Notes: a model not told the origin generated them from the letters alone. A stretch of DNA of 37,542 bases from JBBROS01 sp038229135 (GCA_038229135.1 JBBROS010000042.1:1-37542); one strand, 5' to 3'; positions 8,249 through 17,345 are shown, counted from the stretch's first letter. Program-made: numbers and translations.

Positions 8249-10231
8249 GTGCCGAGCATCCTCAAATACGGACTCTTTGTCGCCGCGCTGCTGGCCACAC
8301 CGTTCTTCATCACCAACGCCTACTACCTGCACCTGGTGGTGGTGATCCTGATCTACTCCATTCTGCTGCTTGGGCTCGACATCGTGTTCGGCTACACGGG
8401 CGAGGTGTCTCTCGGGCATGCGGCTTTGCTCGGCATCGGGGCGTACACGGCGGCCATCCTGGGGTGGAAGCTGGGCCTCGGCGTGATCCCGGCCATCCCG
8501 ATCGCGATCGTGGTGACCGCCGGGTTCGGGCTGCTGCTGGCGTTGCCGGCGCTGCAGGTGACGGGGCCCTACCTCGCCATGGTGACGCTGGCGTTCGGCA
8601 CGATCGTCTACACGCTCATCAACGAGATGGACTTCCTCACCAACGGGCCCATGGGCATCACGCTGCAGAAGCCGCTGTGGTGGGATTTGCGGGAGTATGC
8701 GGACCAGTTGCCGTTCTTCGACATGTCGACGGCGAAGCTGAAGGAGTTCGAGTTCTACTTCCTCGTCGCCTTCTGCCTCGTGGTGAGCCTGGTGGCCATC
8801 AACCGGCTGATCGCGAGCCGCTACGGCCGCGCGTTCGAGGCGCTGCGGGATGCGCCGATCGCGTCGGACTGCATGGGCGTTTCGGTCTACAAGCACAAGG
8901 TGATCGCGTTCGCGTTCAGCGCCGGCATGGCCGGGCTCGCGGGCGCGCTGTTCGCCTATTCCGAGCAGTATGTGGCGCCGAATAACTTTGGCATCGAGCT
9001 TGCCATCCAGTTCCTGCTGGCGGTCACGCTGGGCGGCCGCAAATCCCGCGTGGGGCCGATGCTGGGGGCCATCATCATCGTGGTGCTGCCGAATCTGCTG
9101 GCTGACATCGCGCTGTTCCGCATCATCGCGGGCATCGTGGCGGCGGTGGCCGTGGTGGCGGCCGTGACGGGTTGGCGCCGGGCTGAGGACAAGACGCGGC
9201 TGATGATCCCGGTGGTGCTCTGCGTCTTCTTCTTCGCGTTCTCGCTGGCGCTGGAGAAGATCACGGATTTCCGGCTTTCGATCTTTGGCGCGATGATCCT
9301 GTTCGTCGTGTACTACCTGCCCGATGGCATCTGGGGCTTCGTCCGCGGCGCCATCGCGCGGCTTCGGCCGGGCATGATGCAGGCGCATGCGATGATCGAA
9401 GCGCAGGGCGACGATGCACACGCGTGGAGCGCCAACGAGCCGGTGGTGGATTCGGGCAAGCCGCTGCTGGAAGCCCGGGCCGTGCTGATGCAGTTCGGCG
9501 GGCTGAAGGCGCTCAACGAGGTGAACCTGGCCATCATGCCGCGCACGATCCATGGGCTGATCGGGCCCAACGGCTCGGGCAAGAGCACCATGATGAACGT
9601 GCTGACGGGAATCTACGTGCCGACGGCCGGCGACATCCTGCTCGAGGGGCGCAGCATCGTGGGCAAGAAGTCGCCCGAGATCGCGGCGGCCGGCATCGCG
9701 CGAACGTTCCAGAACGTGCAGCTCTTCGGGGAGCTGACCCTGATCGAGAACGTCATGGTCGGGCTGCACCACACCTACCAGGGCAGCCTTGCCGAGGTGG
9801 CGCTCGCCACGCCGCGCGCCCGGCGCGAGGAGGCCGACGCCCAGGTGCGGGCGGCGAGCATCCTGCGCCTGGTCGGGCTCGACCACCTGGCCAACGAGGA
9901 GGCGCGGAACCTGCCCTATGGCAAGCAACGCCTGCTCGAAATCGGGCGGGCGCTGGCACTGGACCCGAAGCTGCTGCTGCTGGACGAGCCGGCGGCCGGG
10001 CTGACGGCGCCCGACATCAAGGAGCTGATCGAGATCATCCGCAAGATACGCGACCACGGTGTGACGCTCATCCTGATCGAGCACCACATGGATGTGGTGA
10101 TGAGCCTGTGCGACACGGTCACGGTGCTGGATTTCGGCCAGAAGATCGCCGAGGGCGCGCCGGCGCAGGTGCAGGCGGACGAGCGGGTGATCGCGGCGTA
10201 TCTCGGCGGCGCCGTGCAGGAGGCTGCGTAG
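8249..10231 (+). CDS. Fused ABC permease-ATPase, LivM-LivG
   Basis: A 660-aa single polypeptide joining two subunits that are normally separate. The LivM part (about residues 1-370) carries GYTGEVSLGHAALLGIGAYTAAIL and the coupling segment ALRDAPIASDCMGVSVYKHKV. After the usual permease core there are extra hydrophobic stretches (about 290-370). A hydrophilic linker (about 370-405) leads to a LivG ATPase: Walker A GPNGSGKST at 439-447, Q-loop ARTFQNVQLF, signature LPYGKQRLLEIGRAL, Walker B LLLLDEPAAGL with Asp579/Glu580, and H-loop LILIEHHMDVV. The Ser-to-Pro change in the signature is common in LivG proteins. The start is GTG; the stop directly abuts livF. No stop codon or frame change occurs at the junction, so the fusion is real in this sequence. 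Confidence 0.93.
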   Translation: MPSILKYGLFVAALLATPFFITNAYYLHLVVVILIYSILLLGLDIVFGYTGEVSLGHAALLGIGAYTAAILGWKLGLGVIPAIPIAIVVTAGFGLLLALPALQVTGPYLAMVTLAFGTIVYTLINEMDFLTNGPMGITLQKPLWWDLREYADQLPFFDMSTAKLKEFEFYFLVAFCLVVSLVAINRLIASRYGRAFEALRDAPIASDCMGVSVYKHKVIAFAFSAGMAGLAGALFAYSEQYVAPNNFGIELAIQFLLAVTLGGRKSRVGPMLGAIIIVVLPNLLADIALFRIIAGIVAAVAVVAAVTGWRRAEDKTRLMIPVVLCVFFFAFSLALEKITDFRLSIFGAMILFVVYYLPDGIWGFVRGAIARLRPGMMQAHAMIEAQGDDAHAWSANEPVVDSGKPLLEARAVLMQFGGLKALNEVNLAIMPRTIHGLIGPNGSGKSTMMNVLTGIYVPTAGDILLEGRSIVGKKSPEIAAAGIARTFQNVQLFGELTLIENVMVGLHHTYQGSLAEVALATPRARREEADAQVRAASILRLVGLDHLANEEARNLPYGKQRLLEIGRALALDPKLLLLDEPAAGLTAPDIKELIEIIRKIRDHGVTLILIEHHMDVVMSLCDTVTVLDFGQKIAEGAPAQVQADERVIAAYLGGAVQEAA

Positions 10232-10954
<723 letters not shown>

Positions 10955-10963
10955 GACACGATC

Positions 10964-10987
10964 GCGTATACTGGCGCGTATACTGGC
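10964..10987. repeat. Two tandem copies of a 12-base unit
   Basis: GCGTATACTGGC occurs twice head to tail, 9 bases after the livF stop and directly before a palindromic repeat element. Each unit contains the palindrome GTATAC, so an operator or a slippage/insertion scar are both possible. No further copies were seen nearby. Confidence 0.7.
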
Positions 10988-10988
10988 C

Positions 10989-11078
10989 CTCATCGTGAGC
11001 CAAGCGTAGCGATCCAGGGAGGACAGGTCGGCTCTGGGCGGCTCCTGGATCGCCACCCCGTCGGCTCGCGATGACGAG
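10989..11078. repeat. Long imperfect palindrome, copy 1 (livF / hydrolase gap)
   Basis: The left arm begins CTCATCGTGAGCC and contains GCGATCCAGGG; the right arm contains CTCCTGGATCGCCACC and ends CTCGCGATGACGAG. The arms are imperfect reverse complements, able to fold into a hairpin of roughly 30-35 bp with a short loop. The same arms recur at 24446-24590 and 33988-34080. This copy lies between convergent genes, where it could end transcription from both sides. The rest of 10955-11107 holds only the tandem 12-mer. Confidence 0.85.
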
Positions 11079-11107
11079 TTCCGGGGGTTACGCGTAGCCC
11101 GCTTGCG

Positions 11108-12148
11108 TCATTTGCCCATGTGCGCATCGAAGAACGCCGCAATCTCGTCGAAGGCCTCCTTCGTCTCGGGCACACGATCGTCGCGGTAGTAATGCGCGTG
11201 GGATTGGGCTTCGAACACCTGCAGCGTCGCCACCACACCCGCCTGACGGAGGGCCCGGTGCATGCGGACGGTGTTGCTCAGCAACAGGTCCCGCGTGCCT
11301 GAGGTGAGGATCGTGGGCGGGAAGCCGCGCACGTCTCCGTAGACCGGGGAGAGCATCGGGTCCTTCAGGTCCACGCCGTTGGCGTAGAACCGGGTTGCGG
11401 CGTCGCAGAACCCGTCCTTCGAGACGAGCACGTTGTCCACCATCGCGTTCGTCTCAAAGCTGTCGCCCTGCTTCGTCGCGTCCGACATCGGCGTGCCCGG
11501 GGCGATGGCGCCCGGCATGGGCAGGCCGTCGCGCTTGGCCCGGAGCATCATCTCGAGCGTGAGGGCTCCGCCGGCGGAGCTGCCGAACACGGCCACGTTG
11601 CGCGGCGGTGTGGTGCGGAGCACGGCCTTGTAGACCGTCATGGAGTCGTCCAGTGCCGCCGGGTAGTAGGCCTCGGGCGGCATGCGGTAGTCGACGGCGA
11701 CAACCTTCATGCGCGCGAACCCGGCCAGGAACATCGCCTCGGGCAGCGCCGCCTCCCGCGGGTTCAGAACGTAGCAGCCGCCATGGACGTGCACGGCTAC
11801 GCGATTGCGGTTTGCCTCCGGGATGTCCGTGGGCGTGATGGTGTAGATGCGCACGCCGTCCAGCGTGGAGGGCGCGATGCTCACGCGCAGGCGCTCGGCC
11901 ATGGGTGCGATGTTCGGCGCGACCGTCTTGGCGATGCTGTCCTGCAGCTCCCGCCAGCCCTCGGGCGTGGTGGGCGGCTTGTCCCAATTGGTCCGCAGCG
12001 GCTGGGCGATGATGGCCTGCATCTGCGGGCTGACGGTGCTGGGCACCGGCAGGGCCTTGGCCGGGGCCTCGCGGGGGGCGAGCGGCTGCGCGAAGGCGGG
12101 TGTGGCGAGCAAGGCGGCGGCCAGCGTGGCGCGGCTTAGAGTGTTCAT
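11108..12148 (-). CDS. Exported alpha/beta hydrolase (hormone-sensitive-lipase-like esterase)
   Basis: A 346-aa protein with a Sec signal peptide (cleavage after about residue 20, AFA-QP). The ATG is chosen because GGGAGA precedes it; an upstream in-frame extension has no ribosome site or conserved sequence. The core is an alpha/beta hydrolase of the HSL/AB-hydrolase-3 type: oxyanion motif HGG at 122-124, nucleophile elbow GSSAGG with Ser191, a probable acid in TSGTRDLLLSN and a His in SHAHYY. It should hydrolyse small carboxylic esters in the periplasm; the substrate is unknown. It converges on the transporter operon across palindrome copy 1 and diverges from the small membrane protein gene. 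Confidence 0.88.
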   Translation of the reverse strand: MNTLSRATLAAALLATPAFAQPLAPREAPAKALPVPSTVSPQMQAIIAQPLRTNWDKPPTTPEGWRELQDSIAKTVAPNIAPMAERLRVSIAPSTLDGVRIYTITPTDIPEANRNRVAVHVHGGCYVLNPREAALPEAMFLAGFARMKVVAVDYRMPPEAYYPAALDDSMTVYKAVLRTTPPRNVAVFGSSAGGALTLEMMLRAKRDGLPMPGAIAPGTPMSDATKQGDSFETNAMVDNVLVSKDGFCDAATRFYANGVDLKDPMLSPVYGDVRGFPPTILTSGTRDLLLSNTVRMHRALRQAGVVATLQVFEAQSHAHYYRDDRVPETKEAFDEIAAFFDAHMGK

Positions 12149-12247
12149 GGGCGTCTCCCGGCGCATTTTGTGGGAAGAGTGGGCGCGCTCGGCCCGGCCG
12201 TCCAGCGGCGTCTTGAACCAGCAAAGCTTCGGGGCCACGTCGAGACC

Positions 12248-12520
12248 ATGAACAGTCGTCCGCCCGTAATCGACATGCGCCCCGACGGGAGTTTCGTGCC
12301 GCCGCCCAGGCGTGCCGTGCTGCCGTTCTCGACCAAGCTCATGATCGGCGCGGCCATTGTAGCAGTGGCTGGCATCATGGTGGTGGTCGCAGCCGTGGCC
12401 GTCTGGGTAGTGTCGGTCGTGCTGCCCGTGGCGATCATCGCCGCAGCGGTGGCTTGGGTGGCCTACAAGCTTCGCCGGGGCGGCTTCCTGGGCACAGGGC
12501 GGGACGTCCGGCCCCGTTGA
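12248..12520 (+). CDS. Small membrane protein of unknown function
   Basis: A 90-aa protein. After a hydrophilic N terminus (MNSRPPVIDMRPDGSFVPPPRRAV) come two closely spaced hydrophobic stretches, about residues 32-53 and 55-70 (IGAAIVAVAGIMVVVAAVAVW and VVLPVAIIAAAVAWVAY), then a basic tail (KLRRGGFLGTGRDVRPR). A hairpin-like insertion into the inner membrane is likely. The ribosome site is weak. Its stop (TGA) overlaps the TTG that opens the broken acetyltransferase (TTGA), suggesting the two were once co-translated. No family is recognised. Confidence 0.65.
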   Translation: MNSRPPVIDMRPDGSFVPPPRRAVLPFSTKLMIGAAIVAVAGIMVVVAAVAVWVVSVVLPVAIIAAAVAWVAYKLRRGGFLGTGRDVRPR

Positions 12521-13009
12521 TCGAAACGGCGCGGCTGCTGCTCCGGCCGGTTCGCGTGAGCGATGCGGAGGCCGTGTTTTCATACGGGGTGATGCGGTGG
12601 CGATGCGCTACACGCACCACCATGCGACGTTGCGCGAGTGTTGGCGCCGCCTCGCCGGGTTCGAGTGGCAGCGGCGGCGGCGCGGGTTTGCAGCCTGGGC
12701 GGTGCTGGACCGGGCGGACCAGCGACTGATCGGATGGGGCGGGGTGTAGTCGACCCGTTCGCTGACGCGTGGGGGCCCGAACTCGGATATGCGTTCCATC
12801 CCGCGATGTGGGGCCGCGGTCTTGCGACTGAGCTTGCAACGGCAACCGTTACTCATGCGGACGGGGTGCTCGGCCTGGCGGTGGTCAGCGCGTTCGTGCA
12901 TTCGGAGAACCTCGCGTCGCGGCGGGTGTTGGAGAAGGCAGGCTTCGGCCTGGTGCGCGCGGTGCCCGAGATGCGGCGGTTGCTGTTCAGGCGGGTGGCC
13001 CCGGGCTGA
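12517..13009 (+). pseudogene. GNAT-family N-acetyltransferase with two frameshifts
   Basis: The protein can be read only by changing frame twice. Segment 1 starts at the TTG of 12517 (IETARLLLRPVRVSDAEAVF). Segment 2 runs from about 12588 to a stop at 12747 (GDAVAMRYTHHHATLRECWRRL to VLDRADQRLIGWGGV). Segment 3 runs from about 12743 to 13009 (VVDPFADAWGPELGYAF, then HPAMWGRGLATELATATVTHA, then FVHSENLASRRVLEKAGFG). Together they form a normal-length (about 165 aa) acetyltransferase of the RimJ/RimL-like type, with acetyl-CoA-binding motif W-G-R-G-L-A-T-E. Each shift equals one missing base and each falls in or next to a run of Gs (12586-12589 and 12736-12744). It is either a decayed gene or two homopolymer errors in the assembly. 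Confidence 0.8.
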
Positions 13010-13096
13010 GAGGGCTGGCTGAAGACCGGTCGTGCGGGACAGGGTTTACAGAATCGAGGGTGCCGGGTTGAGTTGCGGGGCGTCCTCGGAGCCCAG

Positions 13097-13717
13097 ATGA
13101 TACAAAACAGCCTGCGGGCGGCCCTCATGCTCGTGCTCGCGGGGTGTGCCAAGACGATCGCACCCTCGTCGAACGCCCAGCTCGAGGCCTTTCTGGCCCG
13201 GCCGGACCAAGTCCGCATCGTCGAGGCGTCGGCGCGCCAGCAGATGCGCAGGGTGCAGCTCGACTGCGCGCAAGGGCGCTACGAGGTCGTTCCGACCGTG
13301 CGAGTGACGGAGAAAGTGTTCGAGTTCGGACCCGACGGTGTGCCGACGAACGGGAACTGGATCCAGGACGTGAACTTCAGCGGGTGCGGGCGAGAGATCG
13401 CACAGCACTTCTATGCCGTCTCGAGCCAGGGGAAGGTGCTGGCGGTCATGGGGCCGCCCGGGGACACGGCTTTGCCGTTCGGGCCGGCGCTGGACCAGGT
13501 GCGCGCCTTGCAGAGCCCTGGCCTTGTCCCGCGCGACCCTGCGTGTCGCTCGGTGCAGGTAGCCAACGTGCGGGGCGGCCCGATGCCGGGGACGTTGGCG
13601 AGTTACCGGAGGGAGCTCTGGTATCTGGATGCGTGCGGAAAGCGGGTAACGGCGGCTGTGTCGTGGACGGTGGAGCGCGGCACCATCAAGCGGACCACGG
13701 AGATACTACGGCCCTGA
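13097..13717 (+). CDS. Putative lipoprotein of unknown function
   Basis: A 206-aa protein with a lipoprotein signal peptide: hydrophobic core AALMLVLAG followed by lipobox LAGC, so the mature protein should start at that Cys and be lipid-anchored. The ATG is preferred to a TTG eight codons upstream because GGAG lies 5 bases before it and the signal peptide is then of normal length. The remainder has several cysteines (LDCAQG, FSGCGREIAQ, DPACRSVQV, LDACGKRV), possibly disulfide-bonded in the periplasm. No domain is recognised. A sampled line in the gene is about 63% GC, lower than the neighbouring core genes. It converges on the LLM oxidoreductase gene with 10 bases between stops. Confidence 0.75.
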   Translation: MIQNSLRAALMLVLAGCAKTIAPSSNAQLEAFLARPDQVRIVEASARQQMRRVQLDCAQGRYEVVPTVRVTEKVFEFGPDGVPTNGNWIQDVNFSGCGREIAQHFYAVSSQGKVLAVMGPPGDTALPFGPALDQVRALQSPGLVPRDPACRSVQVANVRGGPMPGTLASYRRELWYLDACGKRVTAAVSWTVERGTIKRTTEILRP

Positions 13718-13727
13718 TAGGAACTTC

Positions 13728-14762
13728 CTACTCGGCGGCGAGGCTTTGCCCATGGGCGCTCGCGTTGGCTACGGCCTGCATCAGCAGCGTGTAGCTGCGG
13801 CGACGGGCTTCGGGGTCGTGGAGGGTGGTGAGGACGACGACCTCGGTTACGTCCAGGGCGGCGGCGTCGGCCTGGAGGCGGGCTGCCACCTGGTCCGGTA
13901 GGCCGGCGTAGGCGCGGGCGCGCATGGCCTCTGAGCGCGCCCGCTCGGCCGGGGAGTAGGGATAGGCGGCGGCTTGTTCGGGGCTGGGGAGGGCTTCATA
14001 GACGCCGCGGTCGCGGCCTAGGCGCCAGAGGGCTCGGCTGCTGAAATGGTGCTTCACCTCGGCCTCGGTCTCGGCGGTCATGGCCCATACGGCGAGGGCG
14101 GCCAGCGGGCGGGGGAAGGCCGGGCTGGGGCGGTAGGTGGTGCGATAGACCTCGAGGGCTTCGGCGGCGCCGCGGCCGTCCGTGATGAAGGCGGCAAAGC
14201 AGTAGGGCACGCCGAAATAAGCGGCGACCTGCGCGCCGTAGTCGCTGCTGCCGAGGATCCAGGGCTCGGGCGCCGTGGGCCCGGCGGGCTGCGCGCTGAT
14301 GGCGGCAAAGGGGTGGCCTTCGGGAAGGGACTCGCCGCGCACCCAGGCCAGCAGATCCCGCACCTGGCTCGGGAAATGGTCGGCGGCGCTGGCTGCGGCC
14401 GGGTTGAGGGCGTGGGCGGTCAGGCCGTCCGAGCCCGGCGCGCGGCCCAGGCCCATGTCGATCCGGCCCGGGGCTATGGCCTCCAGCACGCGGAACTGCT
14501 CGGCGACCTTCAGGCTCGAATAGTGCGGCAGCATGACCCCGGCGCTGCCCACGCGGATGCGGCGCGTGGTGGCAGCCACGGCGGCCATGAGCACCTCGGG
14601 CGCGGTGCCGGCCTGGCTTGCGCTGTTGTGGTGCTCGGCGAGCCAGTAGCGCCCGTAGCCCAGCCCCTCGCAGTGCCGCGCGAGGGCGAGCGTCTCCTGG
14701 ATGCTGGCGGCTGGCTCGCGGCCACTGACGACGGTGGACTGGTCCAGGACGGATAAGCGCAT
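13728..14762 (-). CDS. LLM-class flavin-dependent oxidoreductase
   Basis: A 344-aa luciferase-like monooxygenase. It opens MRLSVLDQSTVVSG and carries the family hallmarks GLGYGRYWLAEHHN, TTRRIRVGSAGVMLPHYSSLKVAEQF, and LEAIAPGRIDMGLGRAPGSD, typical of the YhbW/alkanal-monooxygenase-like group that uses reduced FMN from a partner reductase. The start at MRLSVLDQ is the family's usual N terminus; a 38-residue upstream extension would run into the region before the glycosyltransferase gene and is rejected. The substrate is not predictable. It lies 40 bases downstream of the glycosyltransferase gene on the same strand, so the two may be co-transcribed. Confidence 0.9.
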   Translation of the reverse strand: MRLSVLDQSTVVSGREPAASIQETLALARHCEGLGYGRYWLAEHHNSASQAGTAPEVLMAAVAATTRRIRVGSAGVMLPHYSSLKVAEQFRVLEAIAPGRIDMGLGRAPGSDGLTAHALNPAAASAADHFPSQVRDLLAWVRGESLPEGHPFAAISAQPAGPTAPEPWILGSSDYGAQVAAYFGVPYCFAAFITDGRGAAEALEVYRTTYRPSPAFPRPLAALAVWAMTAETEAEVKHHFSSRALWRLGRDRGVYEALPSPEQAAAYPYSPAERARSEAMRARAYAGLPDQVAARLQADAAALDVTEVVVLTTLHDPEARRRSYTLLMQAVANASAHGQSLAAE

Positions 14763-14802
14763 GGGGCTGAGGTCTCCAGAGCGGGCCAGCTGGCGCAGCA
14801 TC

Positions 14803-16389
14803 TCAGCCGGGACGGCCGAGTTGGCGAAGCGTTTCGGCAGTTGGCTGCGTGGGCGCGCGATTACGATACACAACATGGAGGCCGCCGCGGCGCGCCTCCT
14901 GAGAACGGAGACTGACCTGCTCCAGTTTCTCGAACCGCGGGCCGGTCACCAAGGCCTCGAGCCGCGCCATCGAGGGCTGGTCGGTCCAGAAGCCCGGTTG
15001 CAACACGACCAAGGACACGCCAGCGCGATCAACGAGCGCGGCCACGTCGGTTTCGGACATGTTGCGGTCGCGGATGCCCCAGGCGCGAGTCAGCGCGTAA
15101 TCGACAACCAGCTTCTCGGCCCGAAGCACGTAGAGCTTCGGCTCTGGCGTGCGCAGGCGAAGCGAGAAGACGAAGCTCTTCGAATCGTAGGCTTGATAGA
15201 GCAGGACGTCGCCTGGCTCCGCGTGGCGCAGCACGGCTTCCGCCACAGCGGCTTGCCCCTGCTCGTAAGGCAATGGCGTGGCTAGGCCGAGGCCGAATAT
15301 CGCGGCACCGCCGGCAAGGGAGGCTATGTCGCGCGATGCAAGCCCCTGGGACAACCGATAGACGAACAGGACGGCCAAGAACGCGACCGGGATGGTCAGG
15401 AAAATGCCATAACGCCACTCGTAATGGCCAACGAAGCTCAGGCTCGCATATGCAGCGACGAACCAGCAGAGCATCAGAGCGGCAATGCGCCGCTCGGCAG
15501 CATCGGCCCATCCGCGGACGGCAACCAACGGCATATAGAGCAGCGCCAGCACGAGCGGTCCCCAGCCTGCGATTATCGGCAGGTCGAGCGCGCCGCGCGC
15601 GATGGAGGCGAGGGCATATCGGGGTAGTTCATTGGCATACTGGCCGCCAACTCCGACGTCGATCAGCTGCGGGGCATAAAGGATCGTGAACGCGATGAGC
15701 GGAAGGATGGCGATCGTGCCTGCCACGGCTGCGATCCACACGGCCCCCCGACGCAACACGGCCCAGCCGGACTCGAGCAGCAGGAAGGCGACGAAGGCGG
15801 GTGCGATGAAGATCGCGGTCTGCTTCGTGTAGGTGGCCGCCACGAGCATCAACACGGCGATGTAGAGGTGCCACACCCTGGCGCCAGCCTGGTAGCGTAG
15901 CAGGGCAGCGGCGCCCAGGCAGAGAAAGGCCATGGTCGGCGCCTCCATCATCACTTGGCGCGACCAGACCATCATCGCCCCCGTCCCAAGCAGCATGAGG
16001 ACTGCGGCCGTCGACGGGAGTGGCGGAAGCGCTGTCCGCGCGATGGCGTATGCGCCCCAAGCGGCCAAGGCAACGAACAGCGAGACGGTGGCCTGCGCTG
16101 CCATGTGCGAGAAGCCAAACAGCGCGAACATGGCTGCCTCGGCCACGGGGAAGACGGGCGGGTAGAGGCTGATGGTGAGCGCCGGGTAGCGGAGGAACCA
16201 CTCGTTGGCAAAGGCGACCGGCGAGCGGCCGAGGCCGTGGGCGACGTAGTCGTGCACGAGGTCGCCGTTCAGCGCGAAGCTGGGCGCATCGCCCCACATG
16301 AAGCCCTCGTCCATGGGCGACGTGTAGAACATGGCGAGGGTGGCGAGGGTCAGGATCGCGGCCGGAAGCAACGTGTCACGCAACCCCAT
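14803..16389 (-). CDS. Membrane glycosyltransferase, family 39-like
   Basis: A 528-aa integral membrane protein with about ten hydrophobic segments and a soluble C-terminal domain (about residues 380-528). The first periplasmic loop contains MDEGFMWGDAPSFALNGDLVHDY, with the acidic D-E pair expected for GT-C (GT39/ArnT-like) enzymes that use polyprenyl-phosphate sugars, and FLRYPALTISLYPPVFP follows in typical fashion. It probably adds a sugar to a periplasmic lipid or protein. ATG 16389 with GGTGGGGG upstream is preferred to a GTG at 16419. Sampled lines are 62-68% GC against about 77% in a core gene, and codon use looks less G/C-biased, hinting at foreign origin. Confidence 0.85.
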   Translation of the reverse strand: MGLRDTLLPAAILTLATLAMFYTSPMDEGFMWGDAPSFALNGDLVHDYVAHGLGRSPVAFANEWFLRYPALTISLYPPVFPVAEAAMFALFGFSHMAAQATVSLFVALAAWGAYAIARTALPPLPSTAAVLMLLGTGAMMVWSRQVMMEAPTMAFLCLGAAALLRYQAGARVWHLYIAVLMLVAATYTKQTAIFIAPAFVAFLLLESGWAVLRRGAVWIAAVAGTIAILPLIAFTILYAPQLIDVGVGGQYANELPRYALASIARGALDLPIIAGWGPLVLALLYMPLVAVRGWADAAERRIAALMLCWFVAAYASLSFVGHYEWRYGIFLTIPVAFLAVLFVYRLSQGLASRDIASLAGGAAIFGLGLATPLPYEQGQAAVAEAVLRHAEPGDVLLYQAYDSKSFVFSLRLRTPEPKLYVLRAEKLVVDYALTRAWGIRDRNMSETDVAALVDRAGVSLVVLQPGFWTDQPSMARLEALVTGPRFEKLEQVSLRSQEARRGGLHVVYRNRAPTQPTAETLRQLGRPG

Positions 16390-16461
16390 CGCTGCCCCCA
16401 CCCAAGACTGCAGCGGCACTACCGGAATAGGGGCATGCCGACAATGGCAGGCAGTGCCGGC

Positions 16462-17202
16462 TCAAGCCGCCGTCCACCCACCATCCACGGGCAGCACCAC
16501 GCCCGTGGTGAACCCGGCCGTGTCGGCGGCCAGGTAGAGTGCCGCGTGCGCCACTTCGTGGGCCTGGCCGAGGCGGCCCATGGCATGGCGGGCCTCGCTG
16601 GAGGCGCGAGCGGCGGCGGGGTCCTCTCGCCGGGCGAAGCTGCGGGCGAGGAGGGGGGTCTCGATGGCGCCGGGGGCCAGGCAGTTCACGCGGATGAAGC
16701 GGGGTGCCACTTCGACCGCGACGGAGCGGCTGAGGCTGATGATGGCGCCCTTGCTCGCGATGTAGGCGGCGTTGCCCCGGCCGCCTGCGATGGCGAGTTG
16801 GCTCGAGACGGTCACGATGGCCGAACCCCGCCCCATGTGCGGCAGCACGGCGCGCATCCAGAGCCACGTGCCGGTGACGTTGACCCTGAACACCTGCTCC
16901 CACTCGTCCGGCGTGCAGTCCACGGCGGAGAGGCCGTTGCTGATGCCCGACGAGGTCATGAGCACGTCGACCGGGCCGAACGCGTCGCGGACGGCCTCGT
17001 GCGCTTCCTCCACGGCGTCGGGGTGGCCCACGTCGGCCTCGATGGCCATGAGGCCGGCCGTGTGCGACAGGGCGGAGAGGGCTGCCGCGTCCGTGTCCAC
17101 CACCGCGACACGGGCGCCGCGGTCGAGGAAGAGGTGGGCCGTCGCGAGGCCGATTCCGGACGCGCCGCCCGTGATGACCGCCACCTTACCGTCGAGCCGC
17201 AT
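16462..17202 (-). CDS. SDR-family dehydrogenase/reductase
   Basis: A 246-aa classical short-chain dehydrogenase. The nucleotide-binding motif TGGASGIG is at residues 11-18; Asp36 after VAVV suggests NAD(H) preference. The catalytic Ser is at about 134 (TVSSQLA), with Tyr147 and Lys151 (YIASK). It ends with PVDGGWTAA. The usual NNAG motif is replaced by SSG (TSSGIS, residues 83-88), an uncommon variant. The ATG is preceded by CAGGAG at 7 bases; longer in-frame extensions are not conserved-looking. The substrate is unknown. It diverges from ffh. Confidence 0.9.
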   Translation of the reverse strand: MRLDGKVAVITGGASGIGLATAHLFLDRGARVAVVDTDAAALSALSHTAGLMAIEADVGHPDAVEEAHEAVRDAFGPVDVLMTSSGISNGLSAVDCTPDEWEQVFRVNVTGTWLWMRAVLPHMGRGSAIVTVSSQLAIAGGRGNAAYIASKGAIISLSRSVAVEVAPRFIRVNCLAPGAIETPLLARSFARREDPAAARASSEARHAMGRLGQAHEVAHAALYLAADTAGFTTGVVLPVDGGWTAA

Positions 17203-17345
17203 GGGGTGCTCCTGCTGGTATCCGGTTGACTTATGGGCACGCCGCCCGTAGGAGGCCCGGGTCCTTGACGTCGCTCCGCGAGTGTTCGCGCAGCGGCGCC
17301 TTATGCGTTTTGACGCCGCCCTCTGGCGGATTGGGGTCCATCCTG

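Noticed and set aside
11108..12583. A longer, 491-aa version of the alpha/beta hydrolase
   Set aside because: The additional N-terminal part has low-complexity basic sequence and would bury a good signal peptide; GGGAGA supports the ATG at 12148.
13728..14876. A 382-aa version of the LLM oxidoreductase
   Set aside because: The extra 38 residues would overlap the glycosyltransferase 3' end, and the family normally starts at MRLSVLDQ.
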